Part shown: positions 16,017 to 24,425 of the stretch, piece by piece | Layout: the number at the start of each line of letters is the position of its first letter | Numbering within the stretch: the stretch's first letter is position 1 | Assembly (NCBI GenBank): GCA_025058225.1 | Contig: JANXEE010000012.1 | Location: forward strand, 1 to 40,497 | Direction of reading: 5' to 3' | Source of the DNA: Candidatus Calditenuaceae archaeon | Lineage (GTDB): Archaea > Thermoproteota > Nitrososphaeria_A > Caldarchaeales > Calditenuaceae | DNA: 40,497 nt | Notes under the pieces: model-generated | Seen by the model: the letters and a program-made list of their open reading frames with translations, nothing else | Databases searched by the model: none | Told to the model about the DNA's origin: nothing | Made by a program: the position numbers and the translations under genes

Positions 16017-16890
16017 AGTCTTAAGGGCGGCTTCGGGGCTAACCGATAGACACTTCAACGTTCTCCGGGCCGTCGAGCGGAGCTCCGTGAGGGGCAAACT
16101 CGCACGCGTCGAGTCGGTCGCGAGGGCGGTGAAACTCTCGGAGGGGTACGTCGAGAAGCTTCTGGGTGACCTGCACGATGCCTCCCTGGTCTGGTCGCCG
16201 ATGGGGAGGAGGTCCGGTTACCTCCTGACCTACGCAGGCCTCGATGCCCTCGCCCTCGGGGTGATGTTGAGAAGGGGCATCATCGCTTCGGTGGGGGGCG
16301 AAATAGGTGTCGGGAAGGAGTCCGACGTATACGTCGCGGACACGCCGGAAGGCGAGCGGGTCTCCCTCAAGCTCTACAGAGCCGGGCGCGTGAGCATGAC
16401 CAAGTACAGGAGAACCAGGGACGTACCTTCAGAGCTGGGTAGCTACCTCGCTGCGTCGACACGCTTCGCGGCCAACGAGGTTCACGCTCTCAGGATTCTG
16501 AGCGGGGCCGGGCTCCCGGTGCCGCTCCCTGTTTACAGGAACAGACACGCGGTCGTCGCGCAGCTGATCGACGGACGCATGCTGGTGAAGGCCAGATCGT
16601 TACCCAGATCGCCGGAGATAATACTGGAGGAGCTCCTCAGGGCAGTCAGGGACGCATACCTGGCAGGCGTGATACACCGTGACCTGAGCGCCTACAACGT
16701 GCTCATCGACTCTGAGGGCAGACCCTGGATAATTGACTGGCCGCAGTGGGTGAGCAGAGACCACCCCAACGGACTCTTTTACTTCAGGCGCGACGTCTCA
16801 AACCTCGTCGACTTCTTCGCGCGGCGCTATCACGTGGAGATTCCACCCTCACTGGTTGAGGAGTTCCTGAAGTCAGTCACACAAGCGTGA
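16003..16890 (+). CDS. rio2: RIO2-type atypical serine kinase/ATPase
   Basis: RIO2 acts in maturation of the small ribosomal subunit. Residues 1-90 form the winged-helix domain found only in RIO2. The kinase core follows, with P-loop GVGKESDVY, ATP lysine in SLKLYR, catalytic loop VIHRDLSAYNVL and metal-binding IIDWPQWVSRDHPN, which is the RIO2 form of the usual DFPQ segment. The 295-residue length is normal. The TTG at 16003 overlaps the ileS 3' end by 14 nt and follows an A/G-rich stretch (GAAGGAAAAAAG) that may serve for ribosome binding; a second TTG at 16009 is possible. Confidence 0.93.
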   Translation: MGLAKVLRAASGLTDRHFNVLRAVERSSVRGKLARVESVARAVKLSEGYVEKLLGDLHDASLVWSPMGRRSGYLLTYAGLDALALGVMLRRGIIASVGGEIGVGKESDVYVADTPEGERVSLKLYRAGRVSMTKYRRTRDVPSELGSYLAASTRFAANEVHALRILSGAGLPVPLPVYRNRHAVVAQLIDGRMLVKARSLPRSPEIILEELLRAVRDAYLAGVIHRDLSAYNVLIDSEGRPWIIDWPQWVSRDHPNGLFYFRRDVSNLVDFFARRYHVEIPPSLVEEFLKSVTQA

Positions 16891-16918
16891 GCTGTGTCAC
16901 CTGGTTCTGGGTAAAATT

Positions 16919-16927
16919 ATTATAAAT
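16919..16927 (+). promoter_or_regulatory. TATA box for the two-TM zinc-ribbon gene
   Basis: TTATAAATA lies about 33 nt before ATG 16956, and 24 nt before an alternative in-frame TTG at 16947. Confidence 0.5.
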
Positions 16928-16955
16928 ACGACCCTGGAAAACCCAGTTGGTAAGC

Positions 16956-17609
16956 ATGGTCTCGAAGATCACCTTAGGGCTGGTGCTTTCGGTCATGGGG
17001 CTCGGCGTTGCCCTCTCCCCGACCCTACTCTTTATCTTCACCCTAGGGACGCCGTTCGGTGATGCCCTTGCTACGGAAATAATTCCCTCGGTCCCGTTGT
17101 ACCTCGTCCTGTCGATGGTGGGCGTACCGCCGTCGATAGTAGGAGCTCTTCTCTTCAGGAGGGGCATCAGGGAGTTGGTCGCCTCACAGGTGCTCGAGTC
17201 GATGCTCGAGACGAAGTCGGAACCGAGTGTTGGAGTGACGAATCACCCGAAGGGGGGCCGTCCGGTCTCACCCGACCCCAGTGCGGTCCCCGCAAAAACG
17301 AGTCCCAACACCTCCAGCAGACCCGTTAAGACATCCGTCCCACCCACTCAAACGACGAGTCAGCGACCCGTCGGGCAGTTGCAGAGGTTCTCGGTCAAGA
17401 CCAAGAGCGAGTGGAAAGTCTGTCCCGGGTGCGGTCAGAGTGCCGAGCTCGATGCCGAGCGCTGCAGTTACTGCGGCCACGGTTTCCCCAAGTCTTCAGC
17501 GGACTCCTGCCCTGTTTGTGGGGCCCCTCTCACATATGCCAGGCGAATCACCGGAGACCTTTACGCATGCGGCATCTGCTTCAGCGAGCTCGTCAAGGCC
17601 ACGGCCTGA
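16956..17609 (+). CDS. Membrane protein with two TM helices and C-terminal double zinc ribbon
   Basis: The 217-residue product has two hydrophobic helices (about residues 5-30 and 45-67). A long Pro/Ser/Thr-rich linker of about 75 residues follows, then two Cys4 modules: CPGCGQSAELDAERCSYCG and CPVCG followed by CGIC. The zinc ribbons would face the cytoplasm if the short N-terminus is inside. I recognise no named family; double zinc ribbon proteins of this layout are common in archaea and mostly uncharacterised. The low-complexity linker is confined to this gene. It is followed 74 nt later by the LSm gene. Confidence 0.75.
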   Translation: MVSKITLGLVLSVMGLGVALSPTLLFIFTLGTPFGDALATEIIPSVPLYLVLSMVGVPPSIVGALLFRRGIRELVASQVLESMLETKSEPSVGVTNHPKGGRPVSPDPSAVPAKTSPNTSSRPVKTSVPPTQTTSQRPVGQLQRFSVKTKSEWKVCPGCGQSAELDAERCSYCGHGFPKSSADSCPVCGAPLTYARRITGDLYACGICFSELVKATA

Positions 17610-17683
17610 CCACGCAGATGACCTGTATCCGCACGGGAATACCCTTAAGAGGTTCTGGGGCGGAAAGCGTCTGAGAAGGGAGA

Positions 17684-17923
17684 TTGTCTTCGCAGTCAGG
17701 AAGGCCGATCGAGGTGCTGAGGAGTTCGGTGAACAAGGAGGTTCGGGTGGTCCTCAAGAACGACGCTGAGTACGTGGGAAAGCTGATCGAGGTCGACACC
17801 TACATGAACCTCGTGCTGGAGCGCGTCGAGGAGTACGTTAACGGTAACCGACGTGCCTCCTACCCTCACCTGTTGATACGCGGGAACAACGTGGTCTACG
17901 TTGCTGTCGTCGAGAACATCTGA
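17684..17923 (+). CDS. LSm (Sm-like archaeal) RNA-binding protein
   Basis: The 79-residue protein carries the Sm1 motif (VVLKNDAEYVGKLIEVDTYM, followed by NLVLE) and the Sm2 motif (LLIRGNNVVYVAVVE). Archaeal LSm proteins form heptameric rings that bind U-rich RNA. The TTG start at 17684 follows GAAGGGAG, a good ribosome-binding site, and a TATA-like CTTAAGA (17644-17650) lies 37 nt upstream. This is one of the few genes here that seems to have a leader. It lies 57 nt before the SAM synthetase gene. Confidence 0.92.
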   Translation: MSSQSGRPIEVLRSSVNKEVRVVLKNDAEYVGKLIEVDTYMNLVLERVEEYVNGNRRASYPHLLIRGNNVVYVAVVENI

Positions 17924-17980
17924 GGAGTTTAGGACAGGGGGTAAATCAAAATAGGAGCCTTCTCAAAGAGACGCGAAGGC

Positions 17981-19219
17981 ATGACGACGCAGACCCGAAC
18001 CGTGGTGTTTGAAGAGGTAAGGTCACTTCCGGTCCACAAGCGCGACGCCGAGATCGTCGAGAGGAAAGGGGTCGGACATCCCGACTTCATCATAGACTCC
18101 ATCTGCGAGGCCTCGAGCGTAAAGCTCTCCAAGTACTACATGGAGCGCTTCAACAGGATACTTCACCATAACCTCGACAAGGGCCTTCTGGTGGGCGGTA
18201 GGGCGGCGCCCCGCTTCGGGGGCGGCGAGTTGCTGGAGCCCATACTGATCGTGGTAGCGGGGAGGGCTACGACGAGAATCAACAACGCTGACAGCAACGA
18301 AGAGATACCGGTCGGTGAGATGATACTTGAGGCAGGGAGGAACTTCATCAGGGAGAACTTCAGGTTCTTAGACCCCGATAGGCATGTAATCTTCGACTAC
18401 AAGGTCAAGCCAGGAAGCGTTGACTTGGTGGCTGTCGTTGAATCCCCCGACGTGGTTCCGCTGGCCAACGATACTTCCTTCGGCGTCGGGTTCGCCCCCT
18501 TCACGCCCTTAGAGAAACTGGTGTTGATGGTCGAGAGAACGATAAACTCCAAGGAGTTCAAGTCGCGTATCAAGGAGAGCGGCGAGGACTGCAAGGTCAT
18601 GGGGTTGAGGTTGGGCAGTAAGGTCAACCTCACCGTCGCTGACGGAATCGTCTCTCACCTGACGTACGACCTCGACCACTACGTCAACGTGAAGGAGGAG
18701 ATAGCGGACGCGATAGCGGATCTGGCCGCTAAGTTCGTGTCCGAGTACGAGGTGACTGTGAACGTCAACGCCGCAGACAGGATCTTCCCCGGACAGCCGG
18801 AGAGGAGTACGGTTTACCTCACCGTGACCGGGACGTCCGCGGAGCAGGGCGACGACGGTAACGCCGGCCGCGGCAACAGGGCCTCAGGGCTCATAACACC
18901 GTTCAGGTACATGTCGATGGAGGCGACCGCAGGAAAGAATCCAGTCTCCCACGTCGGCAAAATCTACAACGTCCTCGCGTTCAAGACGGCCGCCAGGATC
19001 TACGAGAGCACCGACGCCTTCGAGGAGGTTTACGTGAAGCTGCTCTCGCAGATAGGGAGGAGGATAGACCAACCGCTCTCGGTAACGGTCAACTACATTC
19101 CCGCGAGGGCCGTCAGGTCAGGAGACGTCTACGAGGTCAACAGCATCGTCAACGAGGAGCTCGATAACATCACCAAAGTCACCGCGGATATCCTCGATGG
19201 CAAGGTTACCCTCTTCTGA
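17981..19219 (+). CDS. S-adenosylmethionine synthetase, archaeal type
   Basis: This enzyme makes S-adenosylmethionine from methionine and ATP. The archaeal form is distinct from bacterial MetK and is about 400 residues; this one has 412. Diagnostic stretches are [18 protein letters not shown] near residue 27, the glycine-rich ATP loop [12 protein letters not shown] near residue 75, and [20 protein letters not shown] in the C-terminal half. ATG 17981 follows an AT-rich element (17943-17953). SAM made here would feed the methyltransferases and radical-SAM enzymes encoded in the same window. It converges with elp3, leaving 2 nt between stops. Confidence 0.96.
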   Translation: MTTQTRTVVFEEVRSLPVHKRDAEIVERKGVGHPDFIIDSICEASSVKLSKYYMERFNRILHHNLDKGLLVGGRAAPRFGGGELLEPILIVVAGRATTRINNADSNEEIPVGEMILEAGRNFIRENFRFLDPDRHVIFDYKVKPGSVDLVAVVESPDVVPLANDTSFGVGFAPFTPLEKLVLMVERTINSKEFKSRIKESGEDCKVMGLRLGSKVNLTVADGIVSHLTYDLDHYVNVKEEIADAIADLAAKFVSEYEVTVNVNAADRIFPGQPERSTVYLTVTGTSAEQGDDGNAGRGNRASGLITPFRYMSMEATAGKNPVSHVGKIYNVLAFKTAARIYESTDAFEEVYVKLLSQIGRRIDQPLSVTVNYIPARAVRSGDVYEVNSIVNEELDNITKVTADILDGKVTLF

Positions 19220-19221
19220 GG

Positions 19222-20802
19222 TCACCGTAGCTCCTTCCCCACGTAGGGCCCCGCCCTCCTGTAGCCCAGCTTGTAGTAGTACTCCCTAACGCCCACGCCG
19301 CTTATCACCAGCACCCTCTCGAACCCTTCCGAAGCTGCCAGCTCCTCCGCGCTCCTCATGAGCTCGGTTCCCACCCCCCTGTGCTGCCAAGACGCTGGGT
19401 CCCTCATCCCGACCGGCACGACGGGCCCGTAGACGTGGAGCTCCCTGACCAGTGCCGCGCCCTCCGTCAACTCCGTCAGTCGCCTCTTCGGAAGCCTGAG
19501 CCTCAGCAGCCCCGCGAGGAGGCGGTACTTCGGGTCCTCATAGGAGATGAAGACCTCCTCTCCGCCAGAGGCGTCATAGCGCAGCTCGCTGATCTCGAAG
19601 GTCACGTCTGATGGGTCGACCCCAACCCAGGCCTCGGGGTTGCCGACTTCCCTGCACCTGACGCACGTGCACTTCTTCCCTCTTTCCCTCATACGCTCCT
19701 CGACCAGCTGTCTCAGGTTACCCGGCCAGGCACCGGCAGCGACCACATCGTTGGGTATCTCCCTCCGGATCCTGTTCACCCTCACGTACGGCGGTACGAC
19801 GCTCAACCAGTCCGAGAGCAGCTCGACCATCTCCTCGATCGTGTAAGGTACGTAGTCTCCGCGCTCGTACATCCTGTGAAGGGGCGTATCAGGGAGGACC
19901 ATCGTCGGGTAAATCTTCAGGGCATCGGGTCTGAACCTCGAGTCCTCGAAGAGCTGCTTGAACCATCTCCTGTCGTTCTCGGGCGTGCTGCCAGGAAGTC
20001 CCGGCATCACGTGGTATGTCACCTTGAACGCCCTGTCGCGCAGATCCGCAGTGGCCTCGGCTACGTCCTGCACCGTGTGTCCCCTCCTCGCCAACGCAAG
20101 AACTCTGTCGTCGAGGGCCTGGACCCCTATCTCGACCCTCGTGACACCGATTTTGAGGAGCTCATCGCCCACCGAGCCCCTCGACCAATCAGGCTTCGTC
20201 TCCACCGTTATCCCCGACACCTTGGGCCTTGTGACCTCGGCCCTCTCGAGGGCTTCCTCGAGGGACGATGACGGGCCGTGAAGCCCGACCAGCGCCTCCT
20301 TCACAGCACTCCTCTGGAACTCACCCGGTGCGGCGGTGAAGGTGCCTCCTATGAAGACGAGCTCGACCTTGTCGACCCGATGGCCCATCCCGCGCAGCCT
20401 AGAGACCTGAGTCTGAACCTGAAGTTCGATGTCGAAACCTATCGACTTCGCGAACGCCACCCACGCCTCCCTTCCAGTGTAGCTCTGAGGGTTCCCTGTG
20501 CTCCCACCTCCCGGGCAGTAAACGCAGCGACCGTGAGGGCAGAGGAACAGCGGCAACACTACCGTGATCACCGATACACCGGACCTCGTCTTAACGGGCT
20601 TCTTCCTGAGGGCCTCTGCGATCTCCAGTTGTCCCATCTCCAACAGGGCCTCTATCACCTCCCGGTCAGAAGGGACGCGCTGTGCCCTGAACGCCCTCGC
20701 GACCTCTACCTTGACCCTGTTGGCCTCGCCCTTCTTGTCTATCCGTCTCCTGACGATCTCGGCCGCTACGGCCTTCGAAAGCTCCGATCCGGGTCCGCTC
20801 AT
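19222..20802 (-). CDS. elp3: Elp3-type tRNA uridine-34 carboxymethyl synthase (radical SAM + GNAT)
   Basis: Elp3 modifies C5 of U34 in tRNA anticodons using acetyl-CoA and SAM. The N-terminal radical SAM domain holds the 4Fe-4S motif in CPHGRCVYCPGG near residue 88. FIGGTFTA and VETKPDW follow, with the long-range CTCVRC cysteines near residue 400. The C-terminal GNAT domain has SWQHRGVGTELMRSAEE and REYYYKLGYRR. The 526-residue length is typical. The ATG at 20802 overlaps the nitroreductase stop by 4 nt, so the two are probably co-transcribed and translationally coupled. No other Elongator subunit is nearby, as is usual in archaea. Confidence 0.95.
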   Translation of the reverse strand: MSGPGSELSKAVAAEIVRRRIDKKGEANRVKVEVARAFRAQRVPSDREVIEALLEMGQLEIAEALRKKPVKTRSGVSVITVVLPLFLCPHGRCVYCPGGGSTGNPQSYTGREAWVAFAKSIGFDIELQVQTQVSRLRGMGHRVDKVELVFIGGTFTAAPGEFQRSAVKEALVGLHGPSSSLEEALERAEVTRPKVSGITVETKPDWSRGSVGDELLKIGVTRVEIGVQALDDRVLALARRGHTVQDVAEATADLRDRAFKVTYHVMPGLPGSTPENDRRWFKQLFEDSRFRPDALKIYPTMVLPDTPLHRMYERGDYVPYTIEEMVELLSDWLSVVPPYVRVNRIRREIPNDVVAAGAWPGNLRQLVEERMRERGKKCTCVRCREVGNPEAWVGVDPSDVTFEISELRYDASGGEEVFISYEDPKYRLLAGLLRLRLPKRRLTELTEGAALVRELHVYGPVVPVGMRDPASWQHRGVGTELMRSAEELAASEGFERVLVISGVGVREYYYKLGYRRAGPYVGKELR

Positions 20803-21314
20803 GACCTCAAAGGCGTTCCGTAACGCCCCTCGTAGGACAGCTCGCTGAGCGGTCGCCTGCTCTTCCTTCCGATCAGCCTCCTGTCCGGGTAGCCGAACCC
20901 CGCTATCAGGTCTATCGACCTATGCTCGGGAATGCCGTACCTCTCCCTGATGGCCCTCTCGTCGAAGCCGGTGGTGATGCAGGAGACTATGCCCCTACTC
21001 CATGCCTCGAGCTGCATGTAAGTGAGGGCCCTTCCCGCGTCCAGCCTGTGATAAGGGAATGAAGGGTCGGTCGTCACGATCACCGCGAACGCTGCACCCG
21101 TCAACCACCGGCCGCTCGGCGCGTGGTCTGCGAGCCACCTGAGCTCGTCCTTGCCTTCAACGAGCAGGAACCTCCAGTGTTGGGAGTTCTTGCCGCTGCC
21201 CGCCCACCTGGCTGCATCCAACACGGCCAACACGTCCTCCCTCGGAACAGGCCTGTTGGAGAAGCTCCTCCAGTCGAGTCTCTTGCGTATCGCTTCGGAG
21301 ACCGTCTGGGACAT
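20799..21314 (-). CDS. Nitroreductase-family FMN oxidoreductase
   Basis: The 171-residue product has the FMN-binding opening RKRLDWRSFSNRPVPREDVLAVLDAARWAGSG in outline: an Arg-rich start, then NSQHWRFLLV, a typical nitroreductase segment. Later come LEAWSRGIVSCITTGF and GFGYPDR. Family members reduce nitro compounds, quinones or flavins with NAD(P)H; the substrate is unknown. It is the first gene of a pair with elp3 (4-nt overlap). ATG 21314 lies 29 nt from a TATA-like box. Confidence 0.88.
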   Translation of the reverse strand: MSQTVSEAIRKRLDWRSFSNRPVPREDVLAVLDAARWAGSGKNSQHWRFLLVEGKDELRWLADHAPSGRWLTGAAFAVIVTTDPSFPYHRLDAGRALTYMQLEAWSRGIVSCITTGFDERAIRERYGIPEHRSIDLIAGFGYPDRRLIGRKSRRPLSELSYEGRYGTPLRS

Positions 21315-21337
21315 CCCATAAACCGCCTATGCCTCGG

Positions 21338-21346
21338 GATTTATGC
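21338..21346 (-). promoter_or_regulatory. TATA-like box for nitroreductase-elp3
   Basis: CATAAATCC on the minus strand is centred about 28 nt from ATG 21314. Confidence 0.45.
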
Positions 21347-21397
21347 TCTCCCCTGCATACGAATGGGCCGCGGAGGTTCGACAGAAGTGGTGTGATG

Positions 21398-21405
21398 AGT
21401 TTATG
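21398..21405 (+). promoter_or_regulatory. TATA-like box for the nuoM-like gene
   Basis: AGTTTATG is centred 28 nt before ATG 21430 and selects that codon over GTG 21427. Confidence 0.4.
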
Positions 21406-21429
21406 AGGACAGAGTGAGCGCTGATCGTG

Positions 21430-22881
21430 ATGTCGATCGCACCGGACATTCCGACGTTACTGCTCATGGTCGTAATCCCGATAGGTTTCGCACCTCTGGC
21501 TCTCATTTACGGTCGCATAGCGGGATGGAGGGGGGCCGCCTTGATGTCCGCGGTAACCCTCGGCGCACCTTTCGTACTGACGCTCCTCCACCTCCCCGAC
21601 GTCCTCGGAGGCAGAGTCGTAGAGGTGTCGGTACCGTGGTTGCCTCAGCTGGGTCTCACGCTCGGCTTCAAGCTGGACGGCCTCAGCTACTTCTTCCTCC
21701 TCCTGATCACCCTCGTGGGGTTCCTCTCGAGCGTCTACTCCTGGCGTTACATGGAGCAGGAGAGGGCCCTTGAGGTGTACTACCCGCTCCTGATGCTCTT
21801 CGTGGGAGGGATGATCGGTGTGGTGCTCGTCACGAACCTCTTCCTCTTCTACATCTTCTGGGAGGTGATGCTGATACCGAGCTACTTCCTCATCGCCTAT
21901 TGGGGAACCGGGAACGCTCGGATAATCGGGTTCAAGTACTTCGCGATGACCCACGCAGGAGCGCTCTCCCTGCTCGCGGGGATCATCTGGCTCAACGCCC
22001 TCTACGGCAACGTCGAGTTCTCGACGATCGAGAGGATGGCGGCCGCGAGCCCGAGGCCCGAGCTGGTGGTGATATCCGCGCTGATTCTCGTGGGAGCGGC
22101 GGTCAAGATGGCCCTCTTCCCGGTTCACACGTGGCTCCCAGACGCCCACGCGGAGGCGCCGACGCCGATCAGTGTGCTCCTGAGCGGTGTGATGATAAAG
22201 ACAGGTGCGTATGCGTTCGCGAGGATCGTGATCGGTATGCTGGGCGACGCCTTCCGCGTCTACTCGGACTTCGTCGCGCTCCTCTCAGTCGTAACGATGA
22301 TCTGGGGCGGCGCGATGGCCCTCGTCCAGACGGACATTAAGAGAATACTGGCGTACAGCTCGGTCAGCCAGATCGGTTACATCTCCTTCGGGCTCTCGGT
22401 GCTATTGCCACTCGGCGTCAACGGCGGCCTCCTTCAGGTCTTCACCCACGGACTCGCGAAGTCGCTGCTCTTCATGACCGCCGGTGTCATAATCCACTCG
22501 GTGGGTGAGAGGGACGTCAGAAGGCTCGGTGGCCTGATGGCGACCATGCCCTTCACCGCGGTGGCGTTCCTCGTGGGGGGCCTGTCAATCGCTGGCACAC
22601 CTCCGCTCGCAGGGTTCTTCAGCGAGCTGGTGATCTTCCTCGGAGGTTTTCAAGCCGGCCTCTGGACGTTGACGTTCGTCGCGATACTCGCAACCGGCAT
22701 AACGCTCGGTTATTACACCAGGGCCTTCATGTACGTCTTCCAAGTGGGGGAGCACAGACACGCGCACCAACCACCCGTCAGCATGTCGGTCCCTATGGCT
22801 GTCCTGCTGGCTCTGATAGCGGCCTTCGGCCTCTACTTGCCAAACGTCCAATCTCTGATACTGTTCTGGTTGGGCGGCTAG
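21430..22881 (+). CDS. nuoM: NADH-quinone oxidoreductase subunit M-like proton-pumping subunit
   Basis: This 483-residue polytopic protein (about 13-14 TM helices) belongs to the antiporter-like subunits of complex I and related hydrogenases and Mrp antiporters. The TM5 glutamate is in FWEVMLIPSYFLIAYWG. The lysine helix is AAVKMALFPVHTWLPDAHAEAP, shown here in parts: VKMALFPVH and TWLPDAHAEAPTPIS. The middle motif is LVQTDIKRILAYSSVSQIGY. Length and motifs favour NuoM over NuoL or MrpD. No other nuo, hydrogenase or Mrp gene is within the window, so this is a lone subunit gene. It may join a complex encoded elsewhere or act as a stand-alone antiporter-like protein. Confidence 0.85.
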   Translation: MSIAPDIPTLLLMVVIPIGFAPLALIYGRIAGWRGAALMSAVTLGAPFVLTLLHLPDVLGGRVVEVSVPWLPQLGLTLGFKLDGLSYFFLLLITLVGFLSSVYSWRYMEQERALEVYYPLLMLFVGGMIGVVLVTNLFLFYIFWEVMLIPSYFLIAYWGTGNARIIGFKYFAMTHAGALSLLAGIIWLNALYGNVEFSTIERMAAASPRPELVVISALILVGAAVKMALFPVHTWLPDAHAEAPTPISVLLSGVMIKTGAYAFARIVIGMLGDAFRVYSDFVALLSVVTMIWGGAMALVQTDIKRILAYSSVSQIGYISFGLSVLLPLGVNGGLLQVFTHGLAKSLLFMTAGVIIHSVGERDVRRLGGLMATMPFTAVAFLVGGLSIAGTPPLAGFFSELVIFLGGFQAGLWTLTFVAILATGITLGYYTRAFMYVFQVGEHRHAHQPPVSMSVPMAVLLALIAAFGLYLPNVQSLILFWLGG

Positions 22882-22898
22882 CTACGTCTGGTCTGAAC

Positions 22899-23795
22899 CT
22901 AGAGGGCCTTCACTCCGTTGCGAGGGTCCCTCTTGACTAGGTTGAACTCCTCGAGGATTCTCTTGAACACCGGCCCGGGTCGGCCGTCGTTGATCGGCAA
23001 CTTGTTAACGAACCCTATCGGTACCAGCTCCGCACCGGTACCGGTGACGAAGGCCTCGTCGGCGGTCATGAGCTCAACCGGAGTGAGGTCTCGCTCGATG
23101 AACGGAATTCCTAACCTTCCTGCGATCTCGATCACAACGGCCCTCGTTATGCCCGGCAGTATTCCGGCAGTCACCGGAGGAGTGAAAAGCTTTCCGTCCC
23201 TCACGATGAAGAGGTTGGCACCGGTGGCCTCCGAGAGGAAACCTCGGCTGTCGAGCATGATGGCGTCGTCTGCACCGGCCTCGATCGCCTCAATCTTCGC
23301 CAGTATCGAGTTGAGGTAGTTGAGGGACTTCACCTCGTGGCTGGTCGCGTAGACAGGGTCACGCCTAGTGGAGCTTATGATCACAGATACCCCGTATTCA
23401 CGCTCGCCCTTTCCCAGTATCGGCTCGAGGTGCTCGACGATGACGATCACGCTCGGCCTCTCGCACTTCCTCGGGTCCAGTCCTAAGTCACCAACACCCC
23501 TCGTCACGACGAGCCTGATGTACGCGTCCCTGAAGCCGTTGGCCCTGACCGTCTTCACGACGTCGTTGATCATCGTGTCCTTGTCGATCGGTATCCTGAG
23601 CCTCAGGACCTTCGCGGAGTTGTAGAGCCTGTCGATGTGCTCCTTGAGCTTAAAGATTAGACCGTCGTAGACCCTGATGCCCTCGAAGACCCCGTCACCG
23701 TAGAGGAGGCCGTGATCGAAGACCGAGACCTTCGCCTGCGACTTGGGATAAAGCTCGCCGTCGATGTACACCAGAGGCTCGCGCGACTGCCCCAT
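22899..23795 (-). CDS. ilvE: Branched-chain amino acid aminotransferase (class IV)
   Basis: This PLP enzyme transfers amino groups between glutamate and the keto acids of leucine, isoleucine and valine. The opening VYIDGELYPKSQAKVSVFDHG is seen in part, with VFDHGLLYGDGVFEGIRVY as the class IV signature. The PLP lysine is in SHEVKSLNYLNS near residue 158, followed by DDAIMLDSRGFLSEATGANLF. The 298-residue length is normal. It lies 21 nt downstream of the DUF309 gene, and a TATA-like CACATATTG (about 23818-23826) 27 nt upstream suggests its own promoter. A D-amino-acid aminotransferase or ADC lyase is less likely. Confidence 0.93.
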   Translation of the reverse strand: MGQSREPLVYIDGELYPKSQAKVSVFDHGLLYGDGVFEGIRVYDGLIFKLKEHIDRLYNSAKVLRLRIPIDKDTMINDVVKTVRANGFRDAYIRLVVTRGVGDLGLDPRKCERPSVIVIVEHLEPILGKGEREYGVSVIISSTRRDPVYATSHEVKSLNYLNSILAKIEAIEAGADDAIMLDSRGFLSEATGANLFIVRDGKLFTPPVTAGILPGITRAVVIEIAGRLGIPFIERDLTPVELMTADEAFVTGTGAELVPIGFVNKLPINDGRPGPVFKRILEEFNLVKRDPRNGVKAL

Positions 23796-23816
23796 GACCG
23801 TGATAACGCTCGGGTC

Positions 23817-24425
23817 TCAATATGTGTTACGCGCACTTCCCCGACGGACCAGTCCTATCCTCCCGAAGGCGGCCTGGCCCTCCTTGAAGGTCATCGTGAT
23901 CTGATCAGCGATCTCCCGGATGTCCAGTCCTCTGTACTCTCGAAGGCCTGACGCTTTTAGCTTCTCGAGGGCCCTCCCGAGCAACCTGAAGTAACCTTCG
24001 GCGTCGCCCACTTGGAGCTTGACGTGCGCTGCAGCTAGGAGTATGAGACCGTTCAGGAGCGCCTTCTCGTCGCCGGATGACCTCCTCCAGAGCGCCTCGA
24101 GGGACTCGTGGGCCTCCCAGTACCTCCGGTCACCGTAGAGCGTCAACGCCCTCTCGAAGGGGTCGACATCGCCCTCGTCAACCCCTACGGCTACGTGGTA
24201 CAGAACCTCCCCGATGGCCCGAAGCCGCTCGATGACCTCGTGTACCCGTTCGGTTCGGAGATCCACCTCGACCCTGAGGTCCGAGATCCTGACCTCGATG
24301 ACGCGAGCGTCCGTGCCACTCAGCAGCGTTTTTACCCTCGAGACCAGCTGTCCGTGATCGGAGGGCTTCCAGCCCCGGTTGGGGAGCGCGATCAGATAGC
24401 GCATGACCCTGAAGACTTCGCTCAC
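23817..24425 (-). CDS. DUF309-domain protein with a unique N-terminal domain
   Basis: Residues 90-180 match the DUF309 pattern: FERALTLYGDRRYWEAHESLEALWR, here read as YGDRRYWEAHESLEALWR, then LLNGLILLAAAHVKL. This is an all-helical domain of unknown biochemical role. Residues 1-85 are a separate alpha/beta region (MRYLIALPNRGWKPSDHGQL; RVIEVRISDLRVEVDL) that I do not recognise. The ATG overlaps the eL15 stop by 4 nt (ATGA), so translation is probably coupled to the ribosomal protein. The position suggests an RNA- or ribosome-related task, but this is inference. Confidence 0.78.
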   Translation of the reverse strand: MSEVFRVMRYLIALPNRGWKPSDHGQLVSRVKTLLSGTDARVIEVRISDLRVEVDLRTERVHEVIERLRAIGEVLYHVAVGVDEGDVDPFERALTLYGDRRYWEAHESLEALWRRSSGDEKALLNGLILLAAAHVKLQVGDAEGYFRLLGRALEKLKASGLREYRGLDIREIADQITMTFKEGQAAFGRIGLVRRGSARNTY

